A DNA stretch of 64,000 nt from Bacteroidota bacterium (GCA_018267515.1 JAFDYJ010000017.1:186001-250000); one strand, 5' to 3'; shown: positions 42,391-52,424, counted from the stretch's first letter. A program made the numbers and translations. The notes: generated from the sequence alone by a model not told the origin.

Positions 42391-43893
42391 CTATTCAATG
42401 GAATAGCTGATGGTTCCATCCTTATCATCTTTAAGTGAAATTCCTAAACCCATCAGTTGATTTCTGATTTTATCCGAAGTGGCAAAATCTTTCCGACCCC
42501 TTGCTTCTTTCCTGATTTCAATCAGCAGGTCCATTACTCCTTTAAATTTTGAATGATCTGCTTCTGAGATGTTTTTCAACCCCAGGATGCCTTCTACATA
42601 AATTTTCATTTGCTTTTGCAGCCATCCAAATGTCTCTTTTGATATTGCTGAAACGGGAATTGTTTTATCTCTCATGGAATTGATGACAGGAACCAATTCA
42701 AACATATTTGCCAGCACTTTGGCAGTATTAAAATCATCATTGAGAAATTCATCAAATTCAGTTACAAGTTTTGTTACACGGGATTCAAGTTCCTTATCCT
42801 GCACTTCATTTCCTGCTGCCTGTGATCCGTATCTCATATCCTGTAACTTTTCATACGCTTCCCACAATCTCTTCAATCCCTTTTCAGAAGCCAGCAATGC
42901 ATCATTGCTGAAATCCAACGTGCTGCGGTAATGAGTTTGTAATATAAAAAAACGTATCACCATCGGGTGATAAGCTTTGGCCAATAAAGGATGATTGCCG
43001 CTGAAAAGTTCAGTTAATTTGATCACATTATTATAGCTCTTCCCCATTTTCTTTCCGTCAATGGTGATCATATTATTATGTATCCAGTATCTAACCGGCG
43101 CTATATGATTGCAGATAGTACTCTGGGCAATTTCGCTTTCATGGTGCGGAAACATCAGGTCCATGCCACCACCATGAATATCGAATTGTTTGCCAAGATA
43201 TTTTGTGGCCATGGCAGAACATTCGATATGCCAACCCGGATACCCCACACCCCAGGGACTTTTCCAACGCATAATATGTTCCGGAGCTGCTGCTTTCCAT
43301 AATGCAAAATCAGCCTTGTCTCTCTTTTCCTCCTGTCCTTCCAGTTCTCTTGTCGTTTCTAAAAGATCGTCAATTACCCGTCCGCTCAGCTTGCCATAAT
43401 CATGAGATGATGCATATTTCTTTACATCAAAATACACAGAACCGTTTTTTTCATAAGCATAGCCGGTTTTGATCAGCTCTTCAATCATACTGATCTGTTC
43501 AACAATATGCCCGGTTGCAGTTGGTTCTATAGAGGGAGGCAGGGTATTAAACTGCGCCATTGCCCAATGAAAGAGATTGGTATATTTCTGAACCAACTCC
43601 ATAGGTTCCAGTTTTTCAAGAACTGCTTTTTTAGAAATTTTATCTTCTGCTTCTCTCCCTTCTTCTTCAAAGTGACCTGCATCGGTTATGTTCCGGACAT
43701 ATCGCACTTTATATCCGAGGTGTTGCAGGTAGCGATAGATGACGTCAAAAGTGATATAGGGCCTTGCATGTCCCAGGTGGCTTTCCCCGCTCACGGTGGG
43801 GCCACATACATACATGCCTGCATGACCGGGGGTCAATGATGTAAATACTTCTTTTTGCCTGGAATAAGAATTATAAACTTTCAGTTCGCTCAT
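42391..43893 (-). CDS. cysS: Cysteinyl-tRNA synthetase
   Basis: 500 residues. Class I signature 1 in a SHLGHARPY form, zinc ligands CGPTV, WHIECSAM and the later HHESE, and signature 2 as KKMGKS. It charges tRNA-Cys. ATG 43893 gives MSELKVYNSYSRQKEVF, the usual start. It follows an EEP-family gene by 45 bases on the same strand. No T-box or other riboswitch is visible upstream. Confidence 0.97.
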   Translation of the reverse strand: MSELKVYNSYSRQKEVFTSLTPGHAGMYVCGPTVSGESHLGHARPYITFDVIYRYLQHLGYKVRYVRNITDAGHFEEEGREAEDKISKKAVLEKLEPMELVQKYTNLFHWAMAQFNTLPPSIEPTATGHIVEQISMIEELIKTGYAYEKNGSVYFDVKKYASSHDYGKLSGRVIDDLLETTRELEGQEEKRDKADFALWKAAAPEHIMRWKSPWGVGYPGWHIECSAMATKYLGKQFDIHGGGMDLMFPHHESEIAQSTICNHIAPVRYWIHNNMITIDGKKMGKSYNNVIKLTELFSGNHPLLAKAYHPMVIRFFILQTHYRSTLDFSNDALLASEKGLKRLWEAYEKLQDMRYGSQAAGNEVQDKELESRVTKLVTEFDEFLNDDFNTAKVLANMFELVPVINSMRDKTIPVSAISKETFGWLQKQMKIYVEGILGLKNISEADHSKFKGVMDLLIEIRKEARGRKDFATSDKIRNQLMGLGISLKDDKDGTISYSIE

Positions 43894-43938
43894 ATTATAA
43901 AGGGAAGTGCAGCAAAAATAATGCTTCTCAGTTCAAAT

Positions 43939-45063
43939 TTATTTCTTCAACTCAATATCTGCTACCAGCATATAATGATCGGACAAGTCTCTTACCAGGC
44001 GGTTTACCTGCCGTATCCTGAAATTATTGTCTGCAAAAATATAATCAATGCGTAAAGTTGAAGAAAGCGAAGAAAATGTTCTTCCCACACCCCAGCCTTT
44101 TTTGCTGAAAGCATCCTGGAGGCTGCCCCGTACGGTGGCATAGGTATAAGAATTAGGAACATCATTCATATCACCACAGAGAAGATAAGGATGTGTGCTC
44201 TTTTTAACCTCATCTCTTACCATCCTTGCCTGTATGCTCCGGTAAACGGAACCTCTTTTTAATTTTGAAACAATGGTTCTTGAATTGGTAAAAAAACTAT
44301 CCTGCTCCATCTTCTCAATACTGCTTATTTTGTCATAATCACTCTTTTTAAATTGAAGGGATTGCAGATGGGTAGTGTAAACCCGGATGGTGTCATCCCC
44401 CACTTTAATATCGGCATGAATCAATACATCCGGTAAAGTAGGAAGCGGGTAACGCAACAGGCCGGTATCAATGATCGGGTATCTTGAAAAAATAATAGAG
44501 CTGTAATACTGTTTTGCACCATCCTCATCAAAAGAAAAATAGAAGTACGGATAATTAAGCAGCCTGCGGATATAATCAATATTGTCATAATATTCGGCAT
44601 GGGCAGAAGACTGAAACTCCTGGAGGCAAAGAATATCAGCATTCATTTCATGTATTTGATCCATCATTTTCACCCGCATCTGGCTGCCTTTATTATTATT
44701 TTTTTTGAGTTCAATAAACCGGGCAACATTCCAGCTTACAATCCGGATGGAATTGGGATCCTTTTCCGGCTGAAAAGAATGAGAAATATGAAAAGCAAAA
44801 AAAACACCGATACTTTTAAAACCAAGCAATAATGGCACAGCTGAAATAAGAGAATATTTGGGTTTTATAAATAACCATAGCAATAAAAATAAAATCATAA
44901 AGAACAACAGGAAGGGAAATGCGAGGGCTAATAAAGAGATAAACCACCATCGGCCCGGATCCAGGTAAGGCGTGGCAAAGCAGGCCAATAAAAATATTAT
45001 TCCGGTAATTATATTGGCAAAAAAGAGAAACCTGTTAGTGAAAATACCGAGCCGGCTGGCCAT
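43939..45063 (-). CDS. Membrane-anchored endonuclease/exonuclease/phosphatase family protein
   Basis: 374 residues. Three hydrophobic helices at the N-terminus (~10-95) precede an EEP domain with RIVSWNVARF, ILCLQEFQS (metal Glu), CGDMNDVPNS (Asp/Asn) and SDHYML (catalytic His). The family hydrolyses phosphodiesters or phosphomonoesters. The substrate is unknown. In Bacteroidota such proteins often follow two rhomboid genes, as here, and precede housekeeping genes. Confidence 0.88.
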   Translation of the reverse strand: MASRLGIFTNRFLFFANIITGIIFLLACFATPYLDPGRWWFISLLALAFPFLLFFMILFLLLWLFIKPKYSLISAVPLLLGFKSIGVFFAFHISHSFQPEKDPNSIRIVSWNVARFIELKKNNNKGSQMRVKMMDQIHEMNADILCLQEFQSSAHAEYYDNIDYIRRLLNYPYFYFSFDEDGAKQYYSSIIFSRYPIIDTGLLRYPLPTLPDVLIHADIKVGDDTIRVYTTHLQSLQFKKSDYDKISSIEKMEQDSFFTNSRTIVSKLKRGSVYRSIQARMVRDEVKKSTHPYLLCGDMNDVPNSYTYATVRGSLQDAFSKKGWGVGRTFSSLSSTLRIDYIFADNNFRIRQVNRLVRDLSDHYMLVADIELKK

Positions 45064-45142
45064 AGTACACGAATTTCAGAAATAGGAACGAGTTTCCAAT
45101 TATTTAATTGTTCAGAATAAATTACCGGGTAAGCAAAAGCTC

Positions 45143-46072
45143 TTACAACTCTTCTTTGCTGGCTCTTTTTAATAATTCCTTTTCTTCATCGGAAAGGGAA
45201 TTATAGCCTTTCTGGTTAATCTTATCCAATATCTCATCTATCCGTTGCTGTGTAATATGTGGAGTTTTTTTGAAAGGTGCAGAAGAAGATTTATAAAACA
45301 ACTCATCCTTAATATTCCTTCCCTTTTTTGGTTTATCGGGGTTAAAAAGATTATTTACCCAATCAAAGAAATTATTCATCCAGTCGCTCCAATCATAACC
45401 TTTCCGGAGCATGAAAATAAAAAACATACCCATCAGCCCGCCGGATATATGAGATATATAAATGCCGGTATTTCCAACCGGGATTGTTGCCAGGTCCACC
45501 AGTACGAATATCCCGGTAAGAATCCATAGCGGGATACCTCCATTCAGCAATGGGAAAATCCGGTAACCCGGAGCAATCAATGTGGTGGCAACAGCCACAC
45601 CCATTATACCTGCTGATGCACCAAATGTAAGGCTGGCATGAATACCGGGTTTCAATGCCGGTAATAAATTATACGCAAGTATAAAGCCCAGTGCACCGGC
45701 CAGCGCACTATATAGGAATACGGGAACTACTTTGCGGTTGCCCGTCAGATCTTGCAGAATATAACCGAAAGCCCATAGCCAAAGCATATTTGCAAATACA
45801 TTCCAGATGCCATCATGAACAAACATGTGAGTAAGAATTGTCCAGGGATGCGCTAAAATTTCGGAAGTATCCGGTGATAAGGTTATCCAGGGAAGTACAT
45901 TTTGCTGATATAAAACAAGTCCATCCGGGTTGCCATGGTTGAAATAATAAAGTGCCTTTACAAATGCAAATGAAACAAATACAATTAAATTAATGGCAAC
46001 AAGAATTACCAGGCTGTTATTATTTTGCCCCAGGGATATCCGTTGCCTGTACTTTTTCTCAGAATAATTCAT
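45143..46072 (-). CDS. Rhomboid family intramembrane serine protease (first copy)
   Basis: 309 residues, with six core helices. Catalytic Ser in FGASAGIMG and His in ISHISGGLMG, plus the HMFVHDGIWNVFANMLWLWAFG helix (HxxxxHxxxN). A soluble C-terminal tail of ~90 residues (KPKKGRNIKDE to KRASKEEL) is predicted cytoplasmic and contains a helical DUF6576-type motif (RIDEILDKINQKGYNSLSDEEK). It cleaves transmembrane substrates, which are unknown. 44 bases separate it from a second rhomboid gene. Confidence 0.92.
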   Translation of the reverse strand: MNYSEKKYRQRISLGQNNNSLVILVAINLIVFVSFAFVKALYYFNHGNPDGLVLYQQNVLPWITLSPDTSEILAHPWTILTHMFVHDGIWNVFANMLWLWAFGYILQDLTGNRKVVPVFLYSALAGALGFILAYNLLPALKPGIHASLTFGASAGIMGVAVATTLIAPGYRIFPLLNGGIPLWILTGIFVLVDLATIPVGNTGIYISHISGGLMGMFFIFMLRKGYDWSDWMNNFFDWVNNLFNPDKPKKGRNIKDELFYKSSSAPFKKTPHITQQRIDEILDKINQKGYNSLSDEEKELLKRASKEEL

Positions 46073-46116
46073 AACTCATGGGTCAATTTCGGAATTCAGA
46101 TTTTATCCATTAGTAA

Positions 46117-46857
46117 TTAATATAACGTCCGGCGATTGGTTTTGTTCCAGATAAAAACAATAATAAATCCGGTCAGAGCTCCGCCGAGATGGGCAAAATG
46201 AGCAATATTATCACCCGACACAGCAAAGCCACCAAACAAGTCTATTAAAACAAAACCCAAAACCGCCCACTTGGCTTTTATGGGTATCGGAAGAAACATG
46301 AGATAAAGTTCAGTATTGGGAAATGTATATGCGAAAGCTGCCATAACACCCATAACGGCTCCCGATGCTCCCAATGCCCCGGCCAATGCACCTTTATTTT
46401 TAAGGATACCCTCCATATCATTGGCCTGTATGGCATGTAGCAGATCCTGACAACGGATATACTGAACCAGCAAGTGTAAACCAGCAGCCCCAACTCCGGA
46501 TGCCAGGTAAAAAAACAAAAACCGCTTACTACCCCACACATTTTCCAAAACCCTTCCAAACATCCAAAGTGTAAACATGTTAAAGAGAATATGAAAAATC
46601 ATAGGCAACGGAGCATGGGCAAACATATGCGTGAAAATCTGGTATGGATGAAACGAGGGAAAGGTTTCCGATGGGCTGACCTGGTGAAGCGCTTTCATTA
46701 ATTCAGAAGAAATAATGGGGCGAAGTGTCAGCAAATCTGTCAGGTCATATTGCTTATCAAAAATAGACTGGGCCAGGAATACCAGGACATTGATAATAAT
46801 TAAATTCTTTATAACCGGGGGGAAACTTTCAGGTCTTGTATTTCTAAATGCACTCAT
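46117..46857 (-). CDS. Rhomboid family intramembrane serine protease (second copy)
   Basis: 246 residues. Catalytic Ser in LGASGAVMG and His in FAHLGGALTG. FTHMFAHAPLPMIFHILFNMFTLWMFG is the histidine/asparagine helix (shown here in outline). It is shorter than its neighbour and lacks the cytoplasmic tail, so the pair probably arose by old duplication with divergence. Operon order: this gene, the longer rhomboid, EEP protein, cysS. Confidence 0.92.
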   Translation of the reverse strand: MSAFRNTRPESFPPVIKNLIIINVLVFLAQSIFDKQYDLTDLLTLRPIISSELMKALHQVSPSETFPSFHPYQIFTHMFAHAPLPMIFHILFNMFTLWMFGRVLENVWGSKRFLFFYLASGVGAAGLHLLVQYIRCQDLLHAIQANDMEGILKNKGALAGALGASGAVMGVMAAFAYTFPNTELYLMFLPIPIKAKWAVLGFVLIDLFGGFAVSGDNIAHFAHLGGALTGFIIVFIWNKTNRRTLY

Positions 46858-46934
46858 GCGGTAAAATTAAGCTAAGGGATGGAAAGAAAAATGAGAAAAG
46901 ATTTTCAGGGATTTTAAAATAGTTGTTGATTTAC

Positions 46935-46965
46935 TCCTCATCTCATTTTCTCTTTTAACTCTTAG
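46935..46965 (-). repeat. GCTAAGAG purine-rich element at the rlmD stop
   Basis: The minus strand reads GCTAAGAGTTAAAAGAGAAA (46965 downwards) and continues with more purine-rich sequence. The TAA of rlmD is inside it. Same family as 52163-52268, 52425-52447, 61713-61750 and 62262-62292. Confidence 0.65.
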
Positions 46966-48364
46966 CCTTTAGCTGCACTACGTTTTCTATATGATGTGTA
47001 TGAGGAAACATATCTACCGGTTGAATTTTTGTGACTTCGTATTTTTCTCCCAATAAATTCAGGTCTCTTCCCTGCGTGGCAGGATTGCAACTGACATAAA
47101 TCACAACAGGGGCGGCAACTTCGAGTATTTTTTTTACCAACCTCTCATGCATACCGGCCCGGGGGGGATCAGTGATAATTACATCCGGAGTTCCATGTAA
47201 GTTGAAAAATTCATCATTACATATATCAATCACATCGCCGGCATAGAAATCTGTATTATTTAAACGATTTAATACTGCATTTTGCCTTGCATCTTCAATA
47301 GCAGCTTCAATAAGATCCACTCCAATAATTTTTCTGGCGCCGGGACTTAAGAAAATCCCGATACTGCCTGTCCCACAATACAGATCATAAACGGTTTCCT
47401 TTCCCGATAAGGCTGCAAAATCTCTTACCACACGATATAATTTCTCTGCCTGCCGGGTATTCGTTTGAAAAAAAGATTTGGGGCCGATACGAAAGCTGAA
47501 GTTTTCCAGTTTCTCCGTTACATATCCGTTGCCATAATAAATAACAGGCTCCAGGTCGTTGATACTGTCATTCATTTTTGGATTAATCGTATATAATAAC
47601 GTTGTAATGGAAGGAAACTGATTTAATAAGTGATCTAGTAATTTTTTTTGATTTGCATCATCTTCTTTTCCAAACACAATATTTACCATTACCTCCCCGG
47701 TGGTGCAGATACGCAATTGCATGGTTCTTAAAAAACCATGATGCCCCCTGATGTCATAAAATTCCATCCCGTTGTCTAATGCAAATTTCTTTACTGCTTT
47801 TCTTATTGCATTATTAGGCTCTGCCTGCAAATAACAGGTATCAATATCCACTACTTTATCAAATATTCCGGGTGCATGAAAACCCGCAACATTTTCATCC
47901 GGGGAAATATTGGAATCTTTTAATTCTTCAGGCAATAAAAATCTCCTGTTACCAAAAGTATATTCCAGTTTATTCCGGTAATACATTGTATCATCAGCAC
48001 CAATAATAGACAGGGGTTCCGGAAGTGAAATTTTTCCGATACGCTGCAGGTTGTCCATCACCTGTCTTTGTTTATACAGCAACTGTTTTTCATATGGCAA
48101 CATTTGCCACTGGCATCCGCCACAAATTCCAAAATGAGAACAAAAAGGAGTTACCCGGTCTTTTGAAAACGAATGAAAATTCAGGGGCCAGCCTTCTGCC
48201 CAGTCCTTTTTATTTTTATAAATCTTTACATCCACCACATCTCCCGGTACTACCCGTTCTATGAAAATCACTTTTCCATCCACTCTTGCCAGGGATCGGC
48301 CTTCGGCTGCATAATCTTCCACCAATATTTTTTCGAGAACTAAATCTCTCTTTTTTCTTCTCAC
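46955..48364 (-). CDS. rlmD: 23S rRNA (uracil-1939-C5)-methyltransferase RlmD
   Basis: 469 residues. TRAM domain at the N-terminus (DYAAEGRSLARVDGKVIFIERVVPGD in parts), four-Cys iron-sulfur site (CSHFGICGGCQWQ and a later Cys), then the SAM domain YDLYCGTGSIGIF, DPPRAGMH and the catalytic YVSCNPAT. It methylates U1939 (or the RumA/TrmA equivalent site). The final residues KAKS and the stop are encoded within a copy of the GCTAAGAG purine-rich element, suggesting the element replaced the original end. Confidence 0.93.
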   Translation of the reverse strand: MRRKKRDLVLEKILVEDYAAEGRSLARVDGKVIFIERVVPGDVVDVKIYKNKKDWAEGWPLNFHSFSKDRVTPFCSHFGICGGCQWQMLPYEKQLLYKQRQVMDNLQRIGKISLPEPLSIIGADDTMYYRNKLEYTFGNRRFLLPEELKDSNISPDENVAGFHAPGIFDKVVDIDTCYLQAEPNNAIRKAVKKFALDNGMEFYDIRGHHGFLRTMQLRICTTGEVMVNIVFGKEDDANQKKLLDHLLNQFPSITTLLYTINPKMNDSINDLEPVIYYGNGYVTEKLENFSFRIGPKSFFQTNTRQAEKLYRVVRDFAALSGKETVYDLYCGTGSIGIFLSPGARKIIGVDLIEAAIEDARQNAVLNRLNNTDFYAGDVIDICNDEFFNLHGTPDVIITDPPRAGMHERLVKKILEVAAPVVIYVSCNPATQGRDLNLLGEKYEVTKIQPVDMFPHTHHIENVVQLKAKS

Positions 48365-48749
48365 GGCGCAAATTTATAGGATTGGAAATGGATTTTCATT
48401 TTAGAATATTTCATTACTTTTTTTAAGGAGTGCCTGTCTTTGCAAGGAGGATTGTCTAAAAAGGGAAAACGATGAAGCAATCTATTCACTTTGCCTCAGG
48501 GTTCAGGTCAGATTTCTTCTCCGCCATCGGCGAATCACAATGACAATTTGAAGTCACTTTCTCTAATAAAAAGAGACAATTGCCAACAATTCTCCACCAG
48601 ATCCATTAAAAAGAGCTTCTTTCAAAACATTACTTTTTCCCTATCCCTTCCCTCCATTAACAACTCTTAAACTTTCACCTCTATATATTTTAAACCTTAA
48701 TAAATATCTTTGTATATTCTGCCTGCTACAGGCAGCTATTCAGAACTCC
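48365..48749. other. 385-base intergenic region, degenerate interspersed repeat
   Basis: No gene seen. The stretch 48430-48545 resembles the common bacterial interspersed element that begins near TTGCAAGGAGG, contains CGATGAAGCAATCT, and ends CGAATCACAATGACA. It is too degenerate for a firm call. Close to the gene at 48750 are a -7-like TATCTTTG (48705-48712) without a -33 box, and a small hairpin GCCTG-CTA-CAGGC (48721-48733). The region separates divergent rlmD and the thioredoxin-fold gene. Confidence 0.4.
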
Positions 48750-50192
48750 ATGAAACGAATCCTATTTATTATTCTCCTTTTTCCCTGTTTTGTTGCATCT
48801 GCACAAACGGATGGATATGAAATTCATGTTACTGTCAAACCTTTCAAAAATCAATACGTTTACCTGGGTCATTACTTTGGGAAACAACTACCGGTTATTG
48901 ATTCCGTAAAATTGAATGACAATTGTGAAGGGGTTTTCAAAGGTTCCAAAAAGCTGGGAGGTGGTATTTACTTAATCGGGTATCCGGGTAAAAACGGGTT
49001 CTTTGAACTGCTGATTGATAAGAATCAGAAATTTTCATTGGTTGCAGACACATCCACTTTACAAAACAAGGGTGTTCATTTTATCAATTCAATGGACAAT
49101 GATCTCTTTCAAATTTATCAGCAGGCAATGGCTGAAAAAGGGAAAGCAATAGAAGAGGATAAGAAGAAATTAGCCGTGGCACAAACATCAACGGACTCTG
49201 CTCACTGGAAAAATGAAATAAATAAAAAGGATAAAGAAATAAAGCAATACAGGGAAGAGCTGATTCAAAAAAACCCGGGTACAATTCTCAGCACCTTACT
49301 GATTACCATGCAAGAGCCTGATCTGCCTCCGGCTTTGGACAATCCTAAAACAAAAGCAGATTCCATCAAAGCATATCATTTTATTAAAGAGCATTTCTGG
49401 GACGGAGTGAACTTTTGGGATGATCGCCTGGCCCGTACACCTTCCGGTCTGTTTGAAGCTAAACTGGATAAATATTTTGAACAGATTGTGTCCCTGAATC
49501 CGGATTCTGTGATTCATGAAATGGATTGGATATTGGGTTATGCCAGTATCAGTGAAGAAATGACCAAATTTCTTCTGCTAAAATTTGTGAACCGATACCT
49601 GAATCAAAAATATATGTGGGAAGACGCCGTTTTTGTGCATCTCTTTGAAAAATATTTTTCTAACCAATCTTATCCATGGCTTTCTGAAGCAGGTAAAAAG
49701 ACGATTACGAACCGGGCTTACAGCCTGATGAAAAATATTATGGGCACGGCAGCCATGGATATCGAGCTTCCGGATACAGCCGGTACAGTGCGAACACTTT
49801 ATTCACTCAATGCTCCTTATGTTATAGTTTGTTTCTGGGATCCGCTTTGCGGTCACTGTAAAGAAGTGGTTCCAAAGCTGGATTCAATGTATCAAAACAA
49901 ATGGAAAGCAGAGGGAATAAAAATTTTTGCCGTAGCTAAGGAAAATGACGGTACCAGTGAAAACTGGAAACAATTCATTCACGAACATTCACTGCAGGAT
50001 TGGACCAATGTATATTATTCCAAAGAAAGTGAAAAAGCAAGAGTGGATAATGGCATTGCCGGTTATTCTCAATTATATGATGTGCAGTCTTTCCCTACCC
50101 TTTACCTGCTGGACAAAGACAAACGCATCATTGCAAAAAGACTGACCTTTGATCAAATTGATGAAATACTTCAGTTAAAAATCAAGGGTTAG
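48750..50192 (+). CDS. Periplasmic thioredoxin-fold protein (TlpA/DUF4369 type)
   Basis: 480 residues. Signal peptide (ending VASAQ), an N-terminal DUF4369-like beta domain (YEIHVTVKPFKNQYVYLGHYFGK, ~20-110), a charged helical middle (~115-330), and a C-terminal thioredoxin domain with the redox motif CGHC (FWDPLCGHCKEVVPKLDSMY, about residue 370). Probably reduces or isomerises disulfides in the periplasm. It lies 29 bases before the parvulin-type foldase, and the two likely work on exported proteins. Confidence 0.88.
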   Translation: MKRILFIILLFPCFVASAQTDGYEIHVTVKPFKNQYVYLGHYFGKQLPVIDSVKLNDNCEGVFKGSKKLGGGIYLIGYPGKNGFFELLIDKNQKFSLVADTSTLQNKGVHFINSMDNDLFQIYQQAMAEKGKAIEEDKKKLAVAQTSTDSAHWKNEINKKDKEIKQYREELIQKNPGTILSTLLITMQEPDLPPALDNPKTKADSIKAYHFIKEHFWDGVNFWDDRLARTPSGLFEAKLDKYFEQIVSLNPDSVIHEMDWILGYASISEEMTKFLLLKFVNRYLNQKYMWEDAVFVHLFEKYFSNQSYPWLSEAGKKTITNRAYSLMKNIMGTAAMDIELPDTAGTVRTLYSLNAPYVIVCFWDPLCGHCKEVVPKLDSMYQNKWKAEGIKIFAVAKENDGTSENWKQFIHEHSLQDWTNVYYSKESEKARVDNGIAGYSQLYDVQSFPTLYLLDKDKRIIAKRLTFDQIDEILQLKIKG

Positions 50193-50221
50193 TAAGCTGA
50201 TAAATTTTAAAATTCAGGACT

Positions 50222-52165
50222 ATGATAAAAAAAAGCCTGCTACTTTTTGTTGCCTGCGGTATGGCAGCCATTACCTATTCCCAAACTCTTTTTTCTTATG
50301 GCAAGCATTCGGTAGATGCCAAAGAATTTCTCAGAGCTTATAATAAAAACAACACACAATCTGTAGCTAATAAGGAAGCGTCCATCAAAGAATATCTGGA
50401 TCTTTACATCAACTCCAGGCTCAAAATACAGGACGCTTACGACCGGGGCTATGATACCTTATCACAAATTAAAAATGAAGTTGCAAGTCTTCGTTCACAG
50501 ATTTTAGATAACTATATGATTGATCCGGCTACAGCCGATAAATTAGTGCAGGAAGCCTTTCAGCGCAGCCTGGTAGATGTTCACATTGCCCACATTTTTA
50601 TTTCTTCTAAAAATGCATTGGGAGCTGCTGATACGGTAGCTGCAAAAAAGAAACTTAATGAAGTTTCGGATAGACTGAAAAAAGGAGATAATTTTTTATC
50701 TGTTGCAGAACAATTTTCTGATGACCCGTCAGCCCGTGAAAACAAAGGAGACATCGGGTACATTACTGTTTTCACCTTGCCTTATGAATTGGAAACAGTA
50801 GCTTATTCAACTCCTGTGGGTAGTTATTCAGAGCCTTACCGTTCCAAATCCGGTTATCATATTTTTAAAAACCTTGGCGAGAGAAAAGATCCGGGAAAAA
50901 TGAGAGCTCAACAGATTTTGCTGGCATTTCCCCCCGGGGCAGATGAAAATATGAAAAAGCAAATTGCCCGGCTTGCCGATTCGCTTTATACAAGAATTAT
51001 GGCAGGAGACGATTTTGCCAAACTGGCTTCCTCTTTCAGCAATGATTATCTCACTGCTGCCAATGGAGGGACGATTCCCGATTTCCCGATTGGACGTTAC
51101 AACCCGGTTTTTGAAGAAACCGTATGGGCATTGCCTAAAGATGGAGCTGTAAGCAAACCCTTTGCTACTTCATATGGCTACCATATTGTAAAACGCATTG
51201 CAGTTATTCCCACCATCACCAACCCGAATGACAATGCCAATATGGAAGAGATTCGTCAACGGGCCATGAATGACAGCCGTTGGCAAATTCCCGGTGATGT
51301 GATTTTTAATCATGTCATCAAAAAAGCAGGCCTGAAAATTTTTACTTATGATAATGCTGCTCTTTGGGCATATACAGACAGCCTGATAGACCGTCGTCCA
51401 TTAGGTATTGGAAAAAATATTGATAAAAATGCCCCGCTGTTTCAAATCGGAGACAGCACTCTTAAAATGCCTCAATGGATAAATTATGTTCAAACCTACC
51501 GCTTCAAACCGGATGGCAGCGGGCTGAAATCGCATGAACAAATTATGGAAGATTGCATTCATGCTACCGTTTTAAGTTATTATCGCAAACACATGGAGCA
51601 GTACAATGATGAGTTCCGTTACCAGATGGATGAATTCCGGGACGGAAATCTTTTCTTCGAAATCATGCAACGGGAAGTCTGGAATAAATCACAGTCTGAC
51701 TCTGTGAAGCTGGTTGCCCTTTATGAAAAAGATCCAAAGAAGTATATGTGGAAGCAAAGCGCTGATGCGATTATTTTTTTCTGCTCGGATCAGGGCATTT
51801 CCGGCCTGGTTTATGATGCAGTGAAAAAGGATCCGGACAATTGGAAAAAAGCAATCAGCCCTTATTCAGAAAAAGTAGTATCCGATTCAAACCGTTATGA
51901 ATGGTCCCAGATACCTTCTGCATCTGCAGCTCCTTTCACCAAAGGAATGCTGACTGAACCGGTGATCAACAACAATGATAATACTGCATCCTTTGCTTAT
52001 ATTCTCAACGTATTTCCACAACCGATGCAACGTACTTTCAGCGAAGCCAAAGGGCAGCTGATAAATGATTATCAAAAACAGCTGGAAGATGTATGGCTGA
52101 AAAAACTGAAAAAGAAATACCCGGTAGTCATTAATCAGAAAGTACTGGCAGAAATTTCTAAATGA
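50222..52165 (+). CDS. Periplasmic peptidyl-prolyl isomerase with two parvulin domains (SurA-like)
   Basis: 647 residues. Signal peptide (~20 residues) and two parvulin domains: VDVHIAHIFISSK ... FLSVAEQFSDDPSARENKGDIGYITVFTLPYELE (about 120-225), and MRAQQILLAFPPGAD ... FAKLASSFSNDYLTAANGG (about 230-335). A long C-terminal helical segment follows. These assist folding of outer-membrane and secreted proteins. Co-directional with the upstream thioredoxin-fold gene (29 bases). A purine-rich repeat starts at its stop codon. Confidence 0.92.
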   Translation: MIKKSLLLFVACGMAAITYSQTLFSYGKHSVDAKEFLRAYNKNNTQSVANKEASIKEYLDLYINSRLKIQDAYDRGYDTLSQIKNEVASLRSQILDNYMIDPATADKLVQEAFQRSLVDVHIAHIFISSKNALGAADTVAAKKKLNEVSDRLKKGDNFLSVAEQFSDDPSARENKGDIGYITVFTLPYELETVAYSTPVGSYSEPYRSKSGYHIFKNLGERKDPGKMRAQQILLAFPPGADENMKKQIARLADSLYTRIMAGDDFAKLASSFSNDYLTAANGGTIPDFPIGRYNPVFEETVWALPKDGAVSKPFATSYGYHIVKRIAVIPTITNPNDNANMEEIRQRAMNDSRWQIPGDVIFNHVIKKAGLKIFTYDNAALWAYTDSLIDRRPLGIGKNIDKNAPLFQIGDSTLKMPQWINYVQTYRFKPDGSGLKSHEQIMEDCIHATVLSYYRKHMEQYNDEFRYQMDEFRDGNLFFEIMQREVWNKSQSDSVKLVALYEKDPKKYMWKQSADAIIFFCSDQGISGLVYDAVKKDPDNWKKAISPYSEKVVSDSNRYEWSQIPSASAAPFTKGMLTEPVINNNDNTASFAYILNVFPQPMQRTFSEAKGQLINDYQKQLEDVWLKKLKKKYPVVINQKVLAEISK

Positions 52166-52268
52166 GGCTAATAGACAAAAGAGTAAAAGAGGTCAAAGAG
52201 AAGAAGGTAGCTAAGAGATTAAAAGAGAGAAAGAGAAAAGGAGTGAAATCTCTTTTAATCTCTTAGCT
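52163..52268. repeat. GCTAAGAG element, including a perfect 20-bp inverted repeat
   Basis: Directly after the PPIase TGA comes a degenerate copy (GCTAATAGACAAAAGAG). Then AGCTAAGAGATTAAAAGAGA (52209-52228) and its exact inverse TCTCTTTTAATCTCTTAGCT (52249-52268) flank a 20-base loop. It lies between convergent genes and could act as a hairpin in either transcript. The rest of the 281-base gap (to 52446) contains the metF-tail copy and no gene. Confidence 0.85.
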
Positions 52269-52283
52269 GATAATTCTTTTACC
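52261..52283 (-). repeat. Partial duplicate of the metF 3' end
   Basis: These 23 bases match 52440-52462 with two differences. The latter encode the last codons and stop of metF plus the start of its GCTAAGAG element. The metF tail with its element has therefore been copied ~180 bases downstream. Confidence 0.7.
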
Positions 52284-52424
52284 CTATTGCTTTTGTGGAG
52301 CTTATCAATAAAAGCCAACCCTTAGTATTTGTAAATTACAGCCATCCTCCAAATTATTTCGCTCCCGGAATCTTTAAACAACATGCGCCGTTTTTTTCAG
52401 CAGAGCCCGATTTGCCAATTGACA

